A program made the translations under genes and the position numbers. This document shows positions 1-6,254 of a DNA stretch of 12,230 nt, in pieces. Position 1 is the stretch's first letter. The number at the start of each line of letters is the position of its first letter. The stretch comes from Legionellaceae bacterium UBA2794 (GTDB lineage Bacteria > Pseudomonadota > Gammaproteobacteria > Legionellales > Legionellaceae), in contig DEHS01000079.1 in NCBI GenBank assembly GCA_002352055.1, positions 52,986 through 65,215 on the forward strand. The letters are read 5' to 3'. The notes below the pieces were generated by a model. The model had not been told where the DNA came from, did no database searches, and saw nothing but the letters and a program-made list of their open reading frames with translations.

Positions 1-1110
1 AATCAGTACAGATTCTGGATCTGGGTCAATAAAATTGTTGTCTTTTCTGATTATCAAATCCTCAACCATCAACGCGGCAGTACTAGGCTTACCAAATAAA
101 TGACGCATAGCACTTCCCCAGGAGTGATCTGCATAAATTATAGTATGAAGCACACTCTCTTTGAGATGGCAGCGATTTACAAAACTATCGACTAAGTGCT
201 TTTTGTCTTTTAAATAATCATTTACTGAATCAAGAAGCGTAATCCGATTTGCATTTAGCAGATGCCGCATTAACTGATTTCTGGGAGGCTCAGCGCCTTG
301 ACATAATAACATCGCAATCCCAAAAATGAGCTTATGATTCTTAGGTTCTTTAATTAAATGCTCACATAGTTCCTCAATCGCAGTATGACCTGTTTGGGTA
401 TTGGGGTAGAAACGTGCATTTTCCAAATCAAGCCCCAATTTTTCCACCGGCAAATCGAGAAGAGCCTTAAGTGCCTCAATACGTTTCAAACATGCTGCCA
501 AATGCAGGGGGGTATCTCTCATTTTTCCTACTGGATTATCTAATTGGGCTCCTTTATTAGCGAGCAACTCTATTCCATCCGAATAATTCAACATTACCGC
601 TTGGTGAAATGGTTGAACAACGCCGAAATCGGGGTTCATACGAGTCACTTCATGAATATCAATGGAGTTTTTCAAAATGACTTCTAGGAGTTGTGTATTT
701 CGAGTTTTCAGAACCAGTGAGATGAGCAAATCGCCATCACTATCACGTGCGTTTAAATTAAGTTTAAGCGTCTCATTTTTTAAAAGATGATATGCGAGTT
801 TCAATTTTTTCTCGTTTATCGCTTTGTGAATAGGTGCACCCTGATTAATATCTGATAAAACCGCGACATGGGTTATCATATTAATAAGACTAAACGCGTG
901 ATTCTTCTCCTCATCAATCTCTGAACTTAATTTCTTTTCCTCATGGACACTGATTAAATAGGTTAATACAGTAAACTGCTCTCCATTTGGTTTAACCCAA
1001 AAATAATGACGAAGAAAATCAGGTTCTGCATTCTGTTTCCTCTGAATAAATCCTTTGAAATGGTCAAACCCAAGGTTTATAGCCGCATCTATTTCATCTT
1101 TAAAATCCAT
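1..1110 (-). CDS. Ankyrin-repeat protein, probable Dot/Icm effector of the AnkC/LegA12 type (C-terminus beyond left edge)
   Basis: An uninterrupted minus-strand frame of 370 codons runs from an ATG at 1110 out through base 1; no stop is reached, so the C-terminus is missing. The start follows an AAAGGAATAAG ribosome site. Reading the frame gives a protein with degenerate ankyrin units: GAPIHKAI at about residue 91, an LLISLVLK-like helix near 130, a PFHQAV unit near 165 to 185, and the best one, DTPLHLAA, near 198 to 206 followed by an EALKALLD helix. No signal peptide or membrane segment is visible. In Legionella such proteins are commonly Dot/Icm-translocated effectors acting in the host cell. 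From memory, L. pneumophila has the effector AnkC/LegA12 at this position near rpoN and trmB. That identity is inferred from context and architecture. It sits 161 bp downstream of trmB on the same strand, and I found no convincing promoter in the gap. Confidence 0.8.
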   Translation of the reverse strand, partial: MDFKDEIDAAINLGFDHFKGFIQRKQNAEPDFLRHYFWVKPNGEQFTVLTYLISVHEEKKLSSEIDEEKNHAFSLINMITHVAVLSDINQGAPIHKAINEKKLKLAYHLLKNETLKLNLNARDSDGDLLISLVLKTRNTQLLEVILKNSIDIHEVTRMNPDFGVVQPFHQAVMLNYSDGIELLANKGAQLDNPVGKMRDTPLHLAACLKRIEALKALLDLPVEKLGLDLENARFYPNTQTGHTAIEELCEHLIKEPKNHKLIFGIAMLLCQGAEPPRNQLMRHLLNANRITLLDSVNDYLKDKKHLVDSFVNRCHLKESVLHTIIYADHSWGSAMRHLFGKPSTAALMVEDLIIRKDNNFIDPDPESVLI

Positions 1111-1271
1111 AATCTTATTCCTTTGATTAAATCAGGTATGGTTTACTCAACAAATAGTGATCTCTTTCGCTGGACTATTCAAGAGCAAATTTAAATTCAT
1201 AGATCGTACTTCAATTGTATAGCCGTCACTCGGAGGTAGGAGAAATCCTGCTATGATTAATTGCAGAACAA

Positions 1272-1961
1272 CTATTTAGCACTATTTTGTTTCTTATTAT
1301 AAATAAGATCCCAGACACCATGCCCCAAACGCTCTCCCCGTTGTTCAAATTTGGTTAAAGGTCGGGATGCCGGTTTGGGTGAATAATCACCAGGTGCTTG
1401 TTGATTTTCCAGTACAGGTTCTGATTCTAAAACCTCTAGAATATGCTCTGCGTACTCTTGCCAATCGGTCGCGCAATGGATAAATCCGCCTGGCTTAATT
1501 TTTTTTACTAGGAGGCTTATAAATTCCTTTTGAATCAACCGACGTTTGTGATGGCGCTTTTTATGCCAGGGATCTGGAAAAAAAATCTGCACTCCTGCCA
1601 GCGAATTATCAGCCAGCTGATTTTGAAAGACCTCAACCGCATCGTGAGCTACTACCCGTACGTTAGCAATTTGATGATCATGCAAGTCTGCAACCAGACT
1701 TCCTACGCCCGCTTTATGAACTTCTATACCAATATAATTAATATTTGGGTTTTGCTGCGCCATGGTAGCTAAGGATGTACCCATACCAAAGCCTATTTCA
1801 ACTACGGTATCCGCTGTTCTTTTAAATTCACGAGCAAAATCCCAAGTTGATTTGTCAGTCGGCAACTCATAATCAGCCAACCAAAGATCCAATCCCTGCT
1901 GTTGCCGATTACTTACTCTTCCGGCACGTAAAACATAACTTTTGATCTTGCGATGCATCAC
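1272..1961 (-). CDS. trmB: tRNA (guanine-N7-)-methyltransferase TrmB
   Basis: This cytosolic S-adenosylmethionine-dependent enzyme methylates N7 of G46 in the variable loop of tRNA. The family hallmarks are in order: the SAM-binding loop VVEIGFGMGTS (about residues 53 to 63), the acidic ribose-binding end GIEVHKAGVG (78 to 87), FFPDPWHKKRHHKRR (127 to 141), which is the TrmB catalytic signature, CATDWQEYA (163 to 171), and the C-terminal TKFEQRGERLGHGVWDL (203 to 219). Its length of about 229 residues is normal. Translation can start at GTG 1961 or at the adjacent ATG 1958; the latter is the more usual codon. Only a weak GAG-type ribosome site precedes either one. The ankyrin gene lies downstream on the same strand, and rpmB diverges upstream. 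I see no clear terminator after the stop, so read-through into the ankyrin gene is possible. Confidence 0.96.
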   Translation of the reverse strand: MMHRKIKSYVLRAGRVSNRQQQGLDLWLADYELPTDKSTWDFAREFKRTADTVVEIGFGMGTSLATMAQQNPNINYIGIEVHKAGVGSLVADLHDHQIANVRVVAHDAVEVFQNQLADNSLAGVQIFFPDPWHKKRHHKRRLIQKEFISLLVKKIKPGGFIHCATDWQEYAEHILEVLESEPVLENQQAPGDYSPKPASRPLTKFEQRGERLGHGVWDLIYNKKQNSAK

Positions 1962-1987
1962 AATTACTCAAATTTTTAAAGGAAGAG

Positions 1988-1993
1988 ATTATA
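1988..1993 (-). promoter_or_regulatory. Candidate -10 box for trmB
   Basis: A perfect TATAAT on the minus strand lies 27 bases before the trmB start. No good -35 hexamer is present at 16 to 18 bp (best TAGAAT), and the region is AT-rich, so a chance match is possible. Confidence 0.4.
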
Positions 1994-2109
1994 CTTGTTT
2001 TGCCTAAAAATTCTACCACACTTCCTGAATACCCATTTATTTGCTACTATTAAGTAATGAGGAAATTTTAATTCCTTTTTATTCAATTAAGGAAAGCAAC
2101 GTAAAAATA

Positions 2110-2138
2110 TTGCAATATTTGAGTTTTTTTGTTATAAA
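2110..2138 (+). promoter_or_regulatory. Sigma-70 promoter for rpmB-rpmG
   Basis: TTGCAA (2110 to 2115) and TATAAA (2133 to 2138) are separated by an ideal 17 bp spacer. This predicts a start near 2145 and a leader of roughly 88 nt before rpmB. I see no strong hairpin in the leader. Confidence 0.65.
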
Positions 2139-2232
2139 ACCGCTCTTGTATTTCACATCAGGCTATTTTGTTTAACGAAAGCCCCGAATTTTACAAAGAC
2201 AACCACTAATAGAACTTATTTGGAGTAACACA

Positions 2233-2469
2233 ATGTCTAGAGTATGTCAGGTAACTGGCAAGCGACCCATGACTGGCAACAAAGTGTCGCACGCTAACAA
2301 CAAAACCAAAAGACGCTTTCTGCCTAATATTCAGAGCCATAAGTTCTGGGTTGAAGAAGAGAACCGTTTTGTTTCCTTGAAACTCACTACCAAAGGTATG
2401 CGTATCATTGATAAATTGGGTATTAAAGCAGTTCTGGATCAAATCAGAGCTAAAGGCGAAAAAGTATAA
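2233..2469 (+). CDS. rpmB: 50S ribosomal protein L28
   Basis: A structural protein of the large ribosomal subunit. The 78-residue product has the same length as the E. coli protein and carries the same landmarks: SRVCQVTGKRPMTGNKVSH at the N-terminus, TKRRFLPN near 25 to 32, HKFWVEEENRFVSL in the middle, and KGMRIIDKLGI towards the C-terminus. Only one cysteine (Cys5) is present, so this is the form without a zinc ribbon. The start codon has a GGAG ribosome site at 2222 to 2225 with 7 nt spacing. rpmG follows after 15 bp, the usual bacterial rpmB-rpmG operon. Transcription probably starts at the TTGCAA/TATAAA promoter just upstream and ends at the hairpin after rpmG. Confidence 0.98.
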   Translation: MSRVCQVTGKRPMTGNKVSHANNKTKRRFLPNIQSHKFWVEEENRFVSLKLTTKGMRIIDKLGIKAVLDQIRAKGEKV

Positions 2470-2484
2470 TCAAGAGGATAAACC

Positions 2485-2649
2485 ATGGCAGCGGTCACAG
2501 TTAAAGTGAAAATGGAATCCACAGCAGGAACTGGATACTATAAAACCACTACGAAAAATCCAAGAAACCATCCAGAAAAGATGGAATTAATGATGTACGA
2601 TCCTAGAGTACGTAAGCATGTTCTCTTTAAAGAGAAAAAAGTTAAGTAA
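2485..2649 (+). CDS. rpmG: 50S ribosomal protein L33
   Basis: A small basic protein of the large ribosomal subunit near the E site. I translated 54 residues directly: the start reads MAAVTVKVKMES, followed by GTGYYKTTTKNPRNHPEKME and a C-terminal DPRVRKHVLFKEKKVK. These are typical of the cysteine-free (zinc-independent) L33 type found in most gammaproteobacteria. An AGAGG ribosome site lies about 7 nt before the ATG. It is 15 bp downstream of rpmB and almost certainly co-transcribed with it. A strong intrinsic terminator follows 8 bp after the stop codon. Confidence 0.98.
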   Translation: MAAVTVKVKMESTAGTGYYKTTTKNPRNHPEKMELMMYDPRVRKHVLFKEKKVK

Positions 2650-2655
2650 TAAAAC

Positions 2656-2682
2656 AGAGCCTCTTACAGAGGCTTTTTTATT
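2656..2682 (+). terminator. Intrinsic terminator of rpmB-rpmG
   Basis: A perfect 7 bp stem, AGCCTCT (2658 to 2664) with AGAGGCT (2668 to 2674), closes a 3 nt loop and runs directly into a six-T tract (2674 to 2679). It insulates the ribosomal operon from rpoN. Confidence 0.9.
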
Positions 2683-2834
2683 GCATATAAATCATCAAAT
2701 GACATCCTCTTATCCATTTCGTGCAGTTATTAAATACCAATTTAATTCCTAATCCAAATTAAGCCAGTAATACTGGATTATCCTTACGAATCGTTTAAAC
2801 TGATATTAATAGCAGTGAAAACAAGAGGATTTGA

Positions 2835-4229
2835 ATGAAGCCATCATTGCAACTTAGTATTGGGCAACATCTGACACTTACGCCACAATTACAGCAAGCA
2901 ATTAGATTATTGCAATTATCGACTATTGATCTGCAACAAGAAATCCAACTCATTGTTGAATCTAATCCCATGCTGGAAGCGACCCAAGTGGAAGAAAAGG
3001 ATGAGACACACTCCAATACCAATCAATCCAATGATGAATTCGCTGATTTTCAATGGTCACAACTTTATACAAATGCGGGAAAGCGCACTAATTTTGACGA
3101 AAACGATTATAATTTCGATAATTTACACTGTACTACTACCAACTTGCAGGATCATCTCCGTTGGCAGCTTGAACTTTCTCCAATGAGTGATATAGATAGA
3201 GTCATAGCCACAACCCTTATAGATACTATCAATGACGATGGTTTTTTAACCAGCTCTGTCCTTGATTTACATGCTAGTTTAAATAGCGATGATTTCCCAA
3301 TTGATTTAGATGAAATTGAAGCAGTAAGGCACAGGCTGCAATTATTCGATCCGGTAGGTTGTGCTTCAGTCAATCTGGCAGAAACACTCATGGTTCAACT
3401 CGAACAGCTTCCTTTAAATACGGAGCACTTGGTAATAGCCAAAAAGATAATCAATGAAGACATTGAATTACTGGGTCAGCATAATTATCGTCAGATCATG
3501 AAAAATCATCAAATTAGTGAGCAGGTTATTGATGAAATTTTACAGATTATTCAACGTTTAAATCCCAAACCCGGAAGTTTAATAAATCAAGATATCCCTG
3601 AGTACATTATTCCAGACGTAACTGTTAAAAAAATTGATGATGAATGGCGTGTGCAATTGAATAATTCAGTTCTGCCTCAGCTGAGTATCAACCATCAGTA
3701 TGCGGCGTTAATACAAAGAGCAGATAACAGTATTGATAACCAGTATTTAAAAAATAATTTACAAGAGGCTCGCTGGTTTTTAAAAAGTATACAAAGCCGT
3801 CAGGAGACCTTACTTAAGGTAGCTACCTGTATAGTAAACTACCAACAGGGTTTCCTGGAGTTCGGCGAGGAGGCAATGAAACCATTAATTTTAAATGATG
3901 TTGCTTCTGCCCTGGACATGCACGAATCCACTATATCGAGAGTAACCACTCAAAAATTCATGCATACCCCCCGCGGGGTTTTTGAGCTTAAATATTTCTT
4001 TTCCAGTCATGTAAATACCGATACTGGAGGAGAATGCTCTTCAACAGCCATAAGAGCTGTTATTAAAAAATTAATTTCAGCGGAAAATAGAAAAAAACCG
4101 TTAAGTGATAGTAAAATAGCGCAATTAATTGCAGAACAAGGAATCCAGGTAGCGAGACGAACCGTCGCAAAATATCGTGAAGCAATGGGAATTGCTCCAT
4201 CCAACGAAAGAAAAGTAATCCGTAATTAA
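2835..4229 (+). CDS. rpoN: RNA polymerase sigma-54 factor RpoN
   Basis: The alternative sigma factor that recognises -24/-12 promoters and needs AAA+ activators to open them. All three regions are visible. Region I (residues 1 to about 50) is glutamine- and leucine-rich (SLQLSIGQHLTLTPQLQQAI, then LLQLST). An acidic linker (about 50 to 80, rich in E, D and N) follows, then the core-binding domain. The DNA-binding part has a helix-turn-helix around residues 354 to 372 (NDVASALDMHESTISRVT), followed by TPRGVFELKYFFS and the RpoN box ARRTVAKYREAMGI at 440 to 453. The length of 464 is near normal. The start follows AGAGGA with 5 nt spacing. In Legionella, RpoN acts with FleQ on flagellar genes (known biology). 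hpf follows after 24 bp and is probably co-transcribed. A short palindrome at 2764 to 2776 lies upstream. Confidence 0.98.
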   Translation: MKPSLQLSIGQHLTLTPQLQQAIRLLQLSTIDLQQEIQLIVESNPMLEATQVEEKDETHSNTNQSNDEFADFQWSQLYTNAGKRTNFDENDYNFDNLHCTTTNLQDHLRWQLELSPMSDIDRVIATTLIDTINDDGFLTSSVLDLHASLNSDDFPIDLDEIEAVRHRLQLFDPVGCASVNLAETLMVQLEQLPLNTEHLVIAKKIINEDIELLGQHNYRQIMKNHQISEQVIDEILQIIQRLNPKPGSLINQDIPEYIIPDVTVKKIDDEWRVQLNNSVLPQLSINHQYAALIQRADNSIDNQYLKNNLQEARWFLKSIQSRQETLLKVATCIVNYQQGFLEFGEEAMKPLILNDVASALDMHESTISRVTTQKFMHTPRGVFELKYFFSSHVNTDTGGECSSTAIRAVIKKLISAENRKKPLSDSKIAQLIAEQGIQVARRTVAKYREAMGIAPSNERKVIRN

Positions 4230-4253
4230 TCTAATAAACTGAAGGAGAGGCTT

Positions 4254-4586
4254 ATGCAAATCAACATCACGGGACATCGAATGGATGTTACTCCTGCCCT
4301 CAGAGCGTTTACCGAAGAGAAATTCGATAGACTTGAGAGTCATTTTGATCGCATTACCGCTATAAATGTCGTTTTTGATGTCGAAAAATTAAGGCAGATA
4401 GCAACAGCAACAGTTTTGGTGTCTAAAGGAGAACTGCATGCGAGTTCTGAATCAGAGGACATGTACGCCGCAATTGATACATTGGTCGATAAATTAAACC
4501 GTCAACTGATGAAGCATAAGGAAAAAAATCTGGATTATCGGGATCATCGCGATCATCATGCTACTCATCATAAAGAAGAAGAATAG
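4254..4586 (+). CDS. hpf: Ribosome hibernation promoting factor (short HPF / RaiA family)
   Basis: Binds the decoding region of the 30S subunit and helps store ribosomes as inactive dimers in stationary phase. The sequence has the HPF fold landmarks: MQINITGHRMDVTPALRAF at the start, FDRLESHFDRI (about 25 to 35), the beta strand INVVFDVEK, then SKGELHASSESEDMYAAIDTLVDKLNRQL (58 to 86), the most conserved family stretch. At 110 residues it is the short, gammaproteobacterial type without the C-terminal dimerisation domain of long HPF. Oddly, the tail (about 94 to 110) is nearly all Asp, His, Arg and Glu (YRDHRDHHATHHKEEE). The AAGGAGAGG ribosome site is strong. The rpoN-hpf order is the standard one. 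In Legionella a stationary-phase role would fit the switch to the transmissive form (inference). Confidence 0.95.
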   Translation: MQINITGHRMDVTPALRAFTEEKFDRLESHFDRITAINVVFDVEKLRQIATATVLVSKGELHASSESEDMYAAIDTLVDKLNRQLMKHKEKNLDYRDHRDHHATHHKEEE

Positions 4587-4599
4587 ATTGTTATGTCCT

Positions 4600-4626
4600 T
4601 TCATCGCTGTGATAAACAGCGATGAA
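4600..4626 (+). repeat. Perfect 11 bp inverted repeat between hpf and HPr
   Basis: TTCATCGCTGT (4600 to 4610) pairs perfectly with ACAGCGATGAA (4616 to 4626) around a GATAA loop. No T tract follows directly (only TTTT at 4635 to 4638), so it is at best a weak terminator. It could instead be a processing or 3'-end stabilising element of the rpoN-hpf mRNA. Confidence 0.7.
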
Positions 4627-4688
4627 TCTTGCGCTTTTCATCAAACAAACTATACCTTAGGGCTAAGTCGTGGTACATTGTTCCCGTT

Positions 4689-4958
4689 ATGATAAAGACT
4701 AAAATTACTATTATTAATAAATTAGGTTTACACGCCCGGGCATCTGCTAAGTTTGTTTCCACTGCAGCTCGTTTTCAAAGCCATATTGATGTAACCAAAG
4801 ACTCACAAACCGTTAATGGAAAAAGCATTATGGGTGTCATGATGCTTGCCGCAAATAAAGGCAGTGAGCTTACCCTTGAAATCGATGGCCCTGATGAAAT
4901 TGCTATGAATGAAGCTTTAGTGCTTTTGATTAATAATTTTTTTGGTGAAGGTGAGTAA
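4689..4958 (+). CDS. ptsH: Phosphocarrier protein HPr (PTS family)
   Basis: HPr passes phosphate from Enzyme I to its partner proteins. The 89-residue frame from ATG 4689 puts the phosphorylated histidine exactly at position 15 in the motif GLHARA (13 to 18). The regulatory serine is exactly at position 46 in GKSIMGVMML (44 to 53), the context in which HPr kinase acts in other bacteria. The C-terminal helix is IAMNEALVLLINNFF. The frame is open back to a TTG at 4629, but that extension has no family resemblance and would overlap the end of the hairpin region, so I reject it. No Shine-Dalgarno precedes ATG 4689. Downstream of rpoN-hpf this gene occupies the place of npr (ptsO) in the nitrogen PTS. 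ptsN and rapZ, usual between hpf and npr, are absent here. The Ser46 motif makes it look more like a regulatory HPr than a sugar-transport one (inference). Confidence 0.95.
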   Translation: MIKTKITIINKLGLHARASAKFVSTAARFQSHIDVTKDSQTVNGKSIMGVMMLAANKGSELTLEIDGPDEIAMNEALVLLINNFFGEGE

Positions 4959-5021
4959 ACTAAATCGAAGGTTCGCATCCAGCACCATACATGATTATAA
5001 AGATGAGAACCAACTGAATGA

Positions 5022-5771
5022 TTATTCAGGTTTAATTGACTTGCGCTTGACTCGAGCCTTGTTTAAGGACAGCACAGATAAAATCACCCCTGATAAAGCA
5101 AAGAAGCTAAATCCAATGAATAAAACAATTGCTGGATTTAATGCAATTGCCACAAATAAAATAATCAATATTAAAATATATAAAAAAGGGACCTTACCTT
5201 TAAAATCTATCTCTTTAAAAGAGTAATATCGGACATTACTAACCATTAAAATCGAGGCTGATATCGCAAGTATTGCGGTTAAAATCGAAATAAAATAATG
5301 GTGTTGTAATTCATTTTGATAGCACAGCCAAACAAAAGAAGCCATAACTGCAGCAGCAGGCGGACAAGGAAGGCCTTGAAAATATCGTTTGTCAGCTGTC
5401 TCAAGCTGAGTGTTGAAGCGAGCGAGTCGTAAAGCAACAGCAGCAGTATACACAAAGGCTACTAACCACCCAAATTTTCCCAATTGGGCTAAAGTAAAGT
5501 TAAATAAAAGCAACGAGGGGGCAACGCCAAAAGTAACCATATCAGAAAGACTGTCATATTGTGCACCAAAATCGGTTTGCGTATTAGTCAACCGAGCGAT
5601 GCGACCATCGAGACCATCGGCAATCATTCCAATAAACATGGCTATAGCTGCGGCTTCAAATTGCCCTTGCATCGATGAAACCAGAGAATAGAATGCAGCA
5701 AATAAACTTGCTGTTGTGAACAAATTGGGCAACAGGTAAATCCCAGAATGATTTTCTTTTTCCATCCGCAT
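5022..5771 (-). CDS. pssA: CDP-diacylglycerol-serine O-phosphatidyltransferase (phosphatidylserine synthase)
   Basis: An inner-membrane enzyme making phosphatidylserine from CDP-diacylglycerol and L-serine, the first committed step to phosphatidylethanolamine. The complete CDP-alcohol phosphotransferase signature DGxxARx8Gx3Dx3D is present: Asp55-Gly56, Ala59-Arg60, Gly69, Asp73 and Asp77, within DGLDGRIARLTNTQTDFGAQ and the following YDSLSD. The NLFTTASLFAAFYSL start and FGVAPSLLL after the motif are typical of the integral-membrane (type II) PssA. Several hydrophobic helices follow, with two close together near the C-terminus, and the protein ends in a basic tail (NKARVKRKSIKPE). Start ATG 5771 has a GAGGT ribosome site; a second in-frame ATG lies two codons later. 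It converges with HPr across 63 bp with no good terminator. Confidence 0.95.
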   Translation of the reverse strand: MRMEKENHSGIYLLPNLFTTASLFAAFYSLVSSMQGQFEAAAIAMFIGMIADGLDGRIARLTNTQTDFGAQYDSLSDMVTFGVAPSLLLFNFTLAQLGKFGWLVAFVYTAAVALRLARFNTQLETADKRYFQGLPCPPAAAVMASFVWLCYQNELQHHYFISILTAILAISASILMVSNVRYYSFKEIDFKGKVPFLYILILIILFVAIALNPAIVLFIGFSFFALSGVILSVLSLNKARVKRKSIKPE

Positions 5772-5901
5772 TCACACCTCAATAATGATAAAATCAGCTA
5801 ATCCTATCATAATTAGTCTAAGATCTACTATTTTTAGCCGGATAAGCTAATTATATTTAGAATAGACGTAAAATTTCAGTACAGCAGCATGCTGATGATG
5901 T

Positions 5902-5907
5902 TATACT
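5902..5907 (+). promoter_or_regulatory. Candidate -10 box for the DUF3579-like gene
   Basis: TATACT lies 9 bp before the first possible start (GTG 5917) and 18 bp before ATG 5926. The -35 region is poor (TTCAGT at 21 bp spacing). If used, the 5' leader would be only a few nucleotides. Confidence 0.4.
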
Positions 5908-5925
5908 TAGCATACTGTGTTTATT

Positions 5926-6219
5926 ATGTATAGACTTATGGTCGATTTAAAGAAAAAACATATTGTCATTGAAGGTAGAACAGCACAAGGGAAAATCTTT
6001 CGTCCTCGCGATTGGGCCGAGCGGATGAGCGGTACCCTGGCTAGCTTCAAAAACAGTCGAATTCACTATTCCCCCCTGCTCCAACCCAGTGTGAATAGTG
6101 AGGGATATCATTGCGTGTTGCTTGATCCCAAGCTCAAAGAATCCAGTCCGCAAATATACCATTCTATTTTGGATTTTGCCCGTAACAACAACCTCACTAT
6201 ATGCGGGGAAGAGGACTAA
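5926..6219 (+). CDS. Small conserved protein resembling DUF3579
   Basis: A protein of about 97 residues with no signal peptide or membrane segment. I recognise the pattern of the DUF3579 family of proteobacterial proteins of unknown function: KIFRPRDWAERMSGTLASF (about 23 to 41), HYSPLLQP (47 to 54), the central YHCVLLDPKLKESSP, and an ILDFARNNNLTI helix near the C-terminus. The assignment is from memory of the motif, not a search. Starts are uncertain: GTG 5917, ATG 5926 and ATG 5938 are all in frame and none has a Shine-Dalgarno. The 5938 start would align best with the family, which begins shortly before the VIEG strand. It is divergent from pssA and ends 5 bp before the dotV stop on the other strand. 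No function is proposed. Confidence 0.85.
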   Translation: MYRLMVDLKKKHIVIEGRTAQGKIFRPRDWAERMSGTLASFKNSRIHYSPLLQPSVNSEGYHCVLLDPKLKESSPQIYHSILDFARNNNLTICGEED

Positions 6220-6224
6220 ACCAT

Positions 6225-6254
6225 TTAAAAACCTTGGCTTTGTTTTACCGCCAA
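6225..6254 (-). terminator. Terminator-like hairpin overlapping the dotV 3' end
   Basis: On the minus strand TTGGC (6254 to 6250) pairs with GCCAA (6238 to 6234) around an 11 nt loop, followed by GG and a run of five T (6231 to 6227). The T run is itself part of the last sense codons and the stop. The stem is short, so strength is uncertain. Confidence 0.5.

Noticed and set aside
1006..1194. Plus-strand 62-codon frame rich in aromatic residues
   Set aside because: It lies antisense across the start of the ankyrin gene, has no ribosome site and no recognisable family.
1530..1772. Plus-strand 80-codon frame
   Set aside because: It is fully antisense to trmB, whose motifs are all present on the minus strand.
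2764..2776. CCAGTAATACTGG palindrome upstream of rpoN as an operator
   Set aside because: Only 5 bp arms with no visible promoter alignment; short palindromes occur by chance in this AT-rich DNA.
4629..4688. N-terminal extension of HPr from TTG 4629
   Set aside because: The extra 20 residues have no HPr similarity, and ATG 4689 places His15 and Ser46 exactly as in the family.
4942..5226. Plus-strand 94-codon frame after HPr
   Set aside because: Mostly antisense to pssA and low-complexity lysine/isoleucine sequence; no domain recognised.
5410..5691. Plus-strand 93-codon frame
   Set aside because: Antisense shadow of the pssA membrane region and active-site motif.
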